DNA of 64,000 nt from Sphingomonas gellani (GTDB taxonomy: Bacteria > Pseudomonadota > Alphaproteobacteria > Sphingomonadales > Sphingomonadaceae): NCBI RefSeq assembly GCF_900110035.1, contig NZ_FOCF01000003.1, forward strand, positions 186,001-250,000, given 5' to 3'. Below the pieces are notes generated by a model. That model worked only from the letters and a program-made list of their open reading frames with translations, had not been told where the DNA came from and ran no database searches. The position numbers and the translations under genes were made by a program. Shown here piece by piece: positions 63,560-64,000 of the stretch (positions are counted from its first letter, which is position 1; each line of letters starts with the position of its first letter).

Positions 63560-64000
63560 TTGGACAAGCTGGTCTACACTGCGGCGACGGGCCTGCGCGC
63601 GCACATGGCGGCGCAGGCGGCGATCGCCAACAACATGGCGAACGCGTCCACCACCGGTTTTCGTGCCGACCGCGTCGTGTTCGACCGCATCGACCTGAAA
63701 GGTGGCGGCGCGACGTTGCAGGCGCGCGCGCCGACCTCCGAAGAGGTGACGGACGCCGACCGCACGCCCGGCACGATCCAGACCACCGGCCGCCCGCTGG
63801 ACGTCGCGATGAACGGCAACGACACCTGGCTGGCGGTACAGTCCGCCGACGGGTCGGAGGCGTATACGCGTCGCGGCGACCTGGAGGTTTCCCCCTCCGG
63901 CGTCCTTCAGACCGGTGACGGGTTCATCGTGCAGGGTGGATCGGGTCCGATCAGCCTGCCGCCGTACAAGTCGCTGTCGATCGCGAACGACGGCTCCATC
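63560..64000 (+). CDS. flgF: distal rod protein FlgF (partial at window edge)
   Basis: From TTG 63560 (after GAAGCGGGAG) the frame reads DKLVYTAATGLRAHMAAQAA, IANNMANASTTGFRADRVVF and runs off the right edge after about 147 residues. It has the single-copy FlgF/FlgG ring-domain marker TTGRPLDVAMNGNDTWLAVQ. The TTG start is unusual here but no ATG or GTG fits the family start. flgG is expected next. Confidence 0.9.
   Translation, partial: MDKLVYTAATGLRAHMAAQAAIANNMANASTTGFRADRVVFDRIDLKGGGATLQARAPTSEEVTDADRTPGTIQTTGRPLDVAMNGNDTWLAVQSADGSEAYTRRGDLEVSPSGVLQTGDGFIVQGGSGPISLPPYKSLSIANDGSI

Overview
The window is GC-rich chromosomal DNA of an alphaproteobacterium, most likely a sphingomonad (Sphingomonas or a close relative). 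This rests on gene content and codon use: a spinster-type MFS carrier, the DUF1674 gene divergent from rsmB, the rsmB-rpe-heparinase cluster, DUF6961-type small proteins, and a compact flagellar cluster read by sigma-54 and sigma-28. No 16S gene is present, so the genus is an inference.

Layout. (1) 1-7450 is accessory DNA. It holds many small, often overlapping genes (a truncated DUF892 gene, a thermonuclease-like protein, a DUF6961 protein, a membrane-anchored LuxR-type HTH protein, a RadC/MPN protein) and ends in an ATP-grasp ligase of the MvdD/graspetide-maturase type with a membrane partner. It stops at a tRNA-Gln(CTG), so it may be one end of an integrated element. (2) 7700-34900 is housekeeping core: ppx/gppA, rlmE, an MFS carrier, prfC, a lone LolC/E-type permease, pheS-pheT-epimerase, lysE, rpmI-rplT, asmA, a soluble PAS-MCP protein, an ankyrin protein, ftsE-ftsX-ydcF-plsC, a zinc-ribbon protein, tRNA-Leu(GAG), an aldo/keto reductase, DUF1674, rsmB-rpe-heparinase and a chorismate mutase. 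(3) 34929-64000 is a flagellar locus that runs off the right edge in flgF.

The flagellar locus is arranged as regulator-fliEFGHIJKLMNOPQR-flhB-fliDS on the minus strand, then two flagellins on the plus strand. A tetR/HXXEE cassette interrupts it. The transglycosylase-flhA-fliA, flgM-flgN and motA-motB-flgA operons follow on the minus strand, and flgBCDEF on the plus strand. No chemotaxis genes, flhF/flhG or fliW lie in the window.

The promoter signals fit a cascade. I see four sigma-54 (-24/-12) matches, before flgB, motA, the transglycosylase gene and fliK. Four sigma-28 matches of the form TAAA-N15-G(C/T)CGTT(A/T) lie before fliC1, fliC2, fliD and flgM. Repeated CCGGCAA/TTGCCG half-sites lie beside the sigma-54 activator gene, upstream of fliC1, and between motA and flgB. 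The likely order is: the activator (50682-49396) with sigma-54 makes the basal body, hook and fliA; FliA then reads flagellin, cap and flgM; FlgM restrains FliA until the hook is complete.
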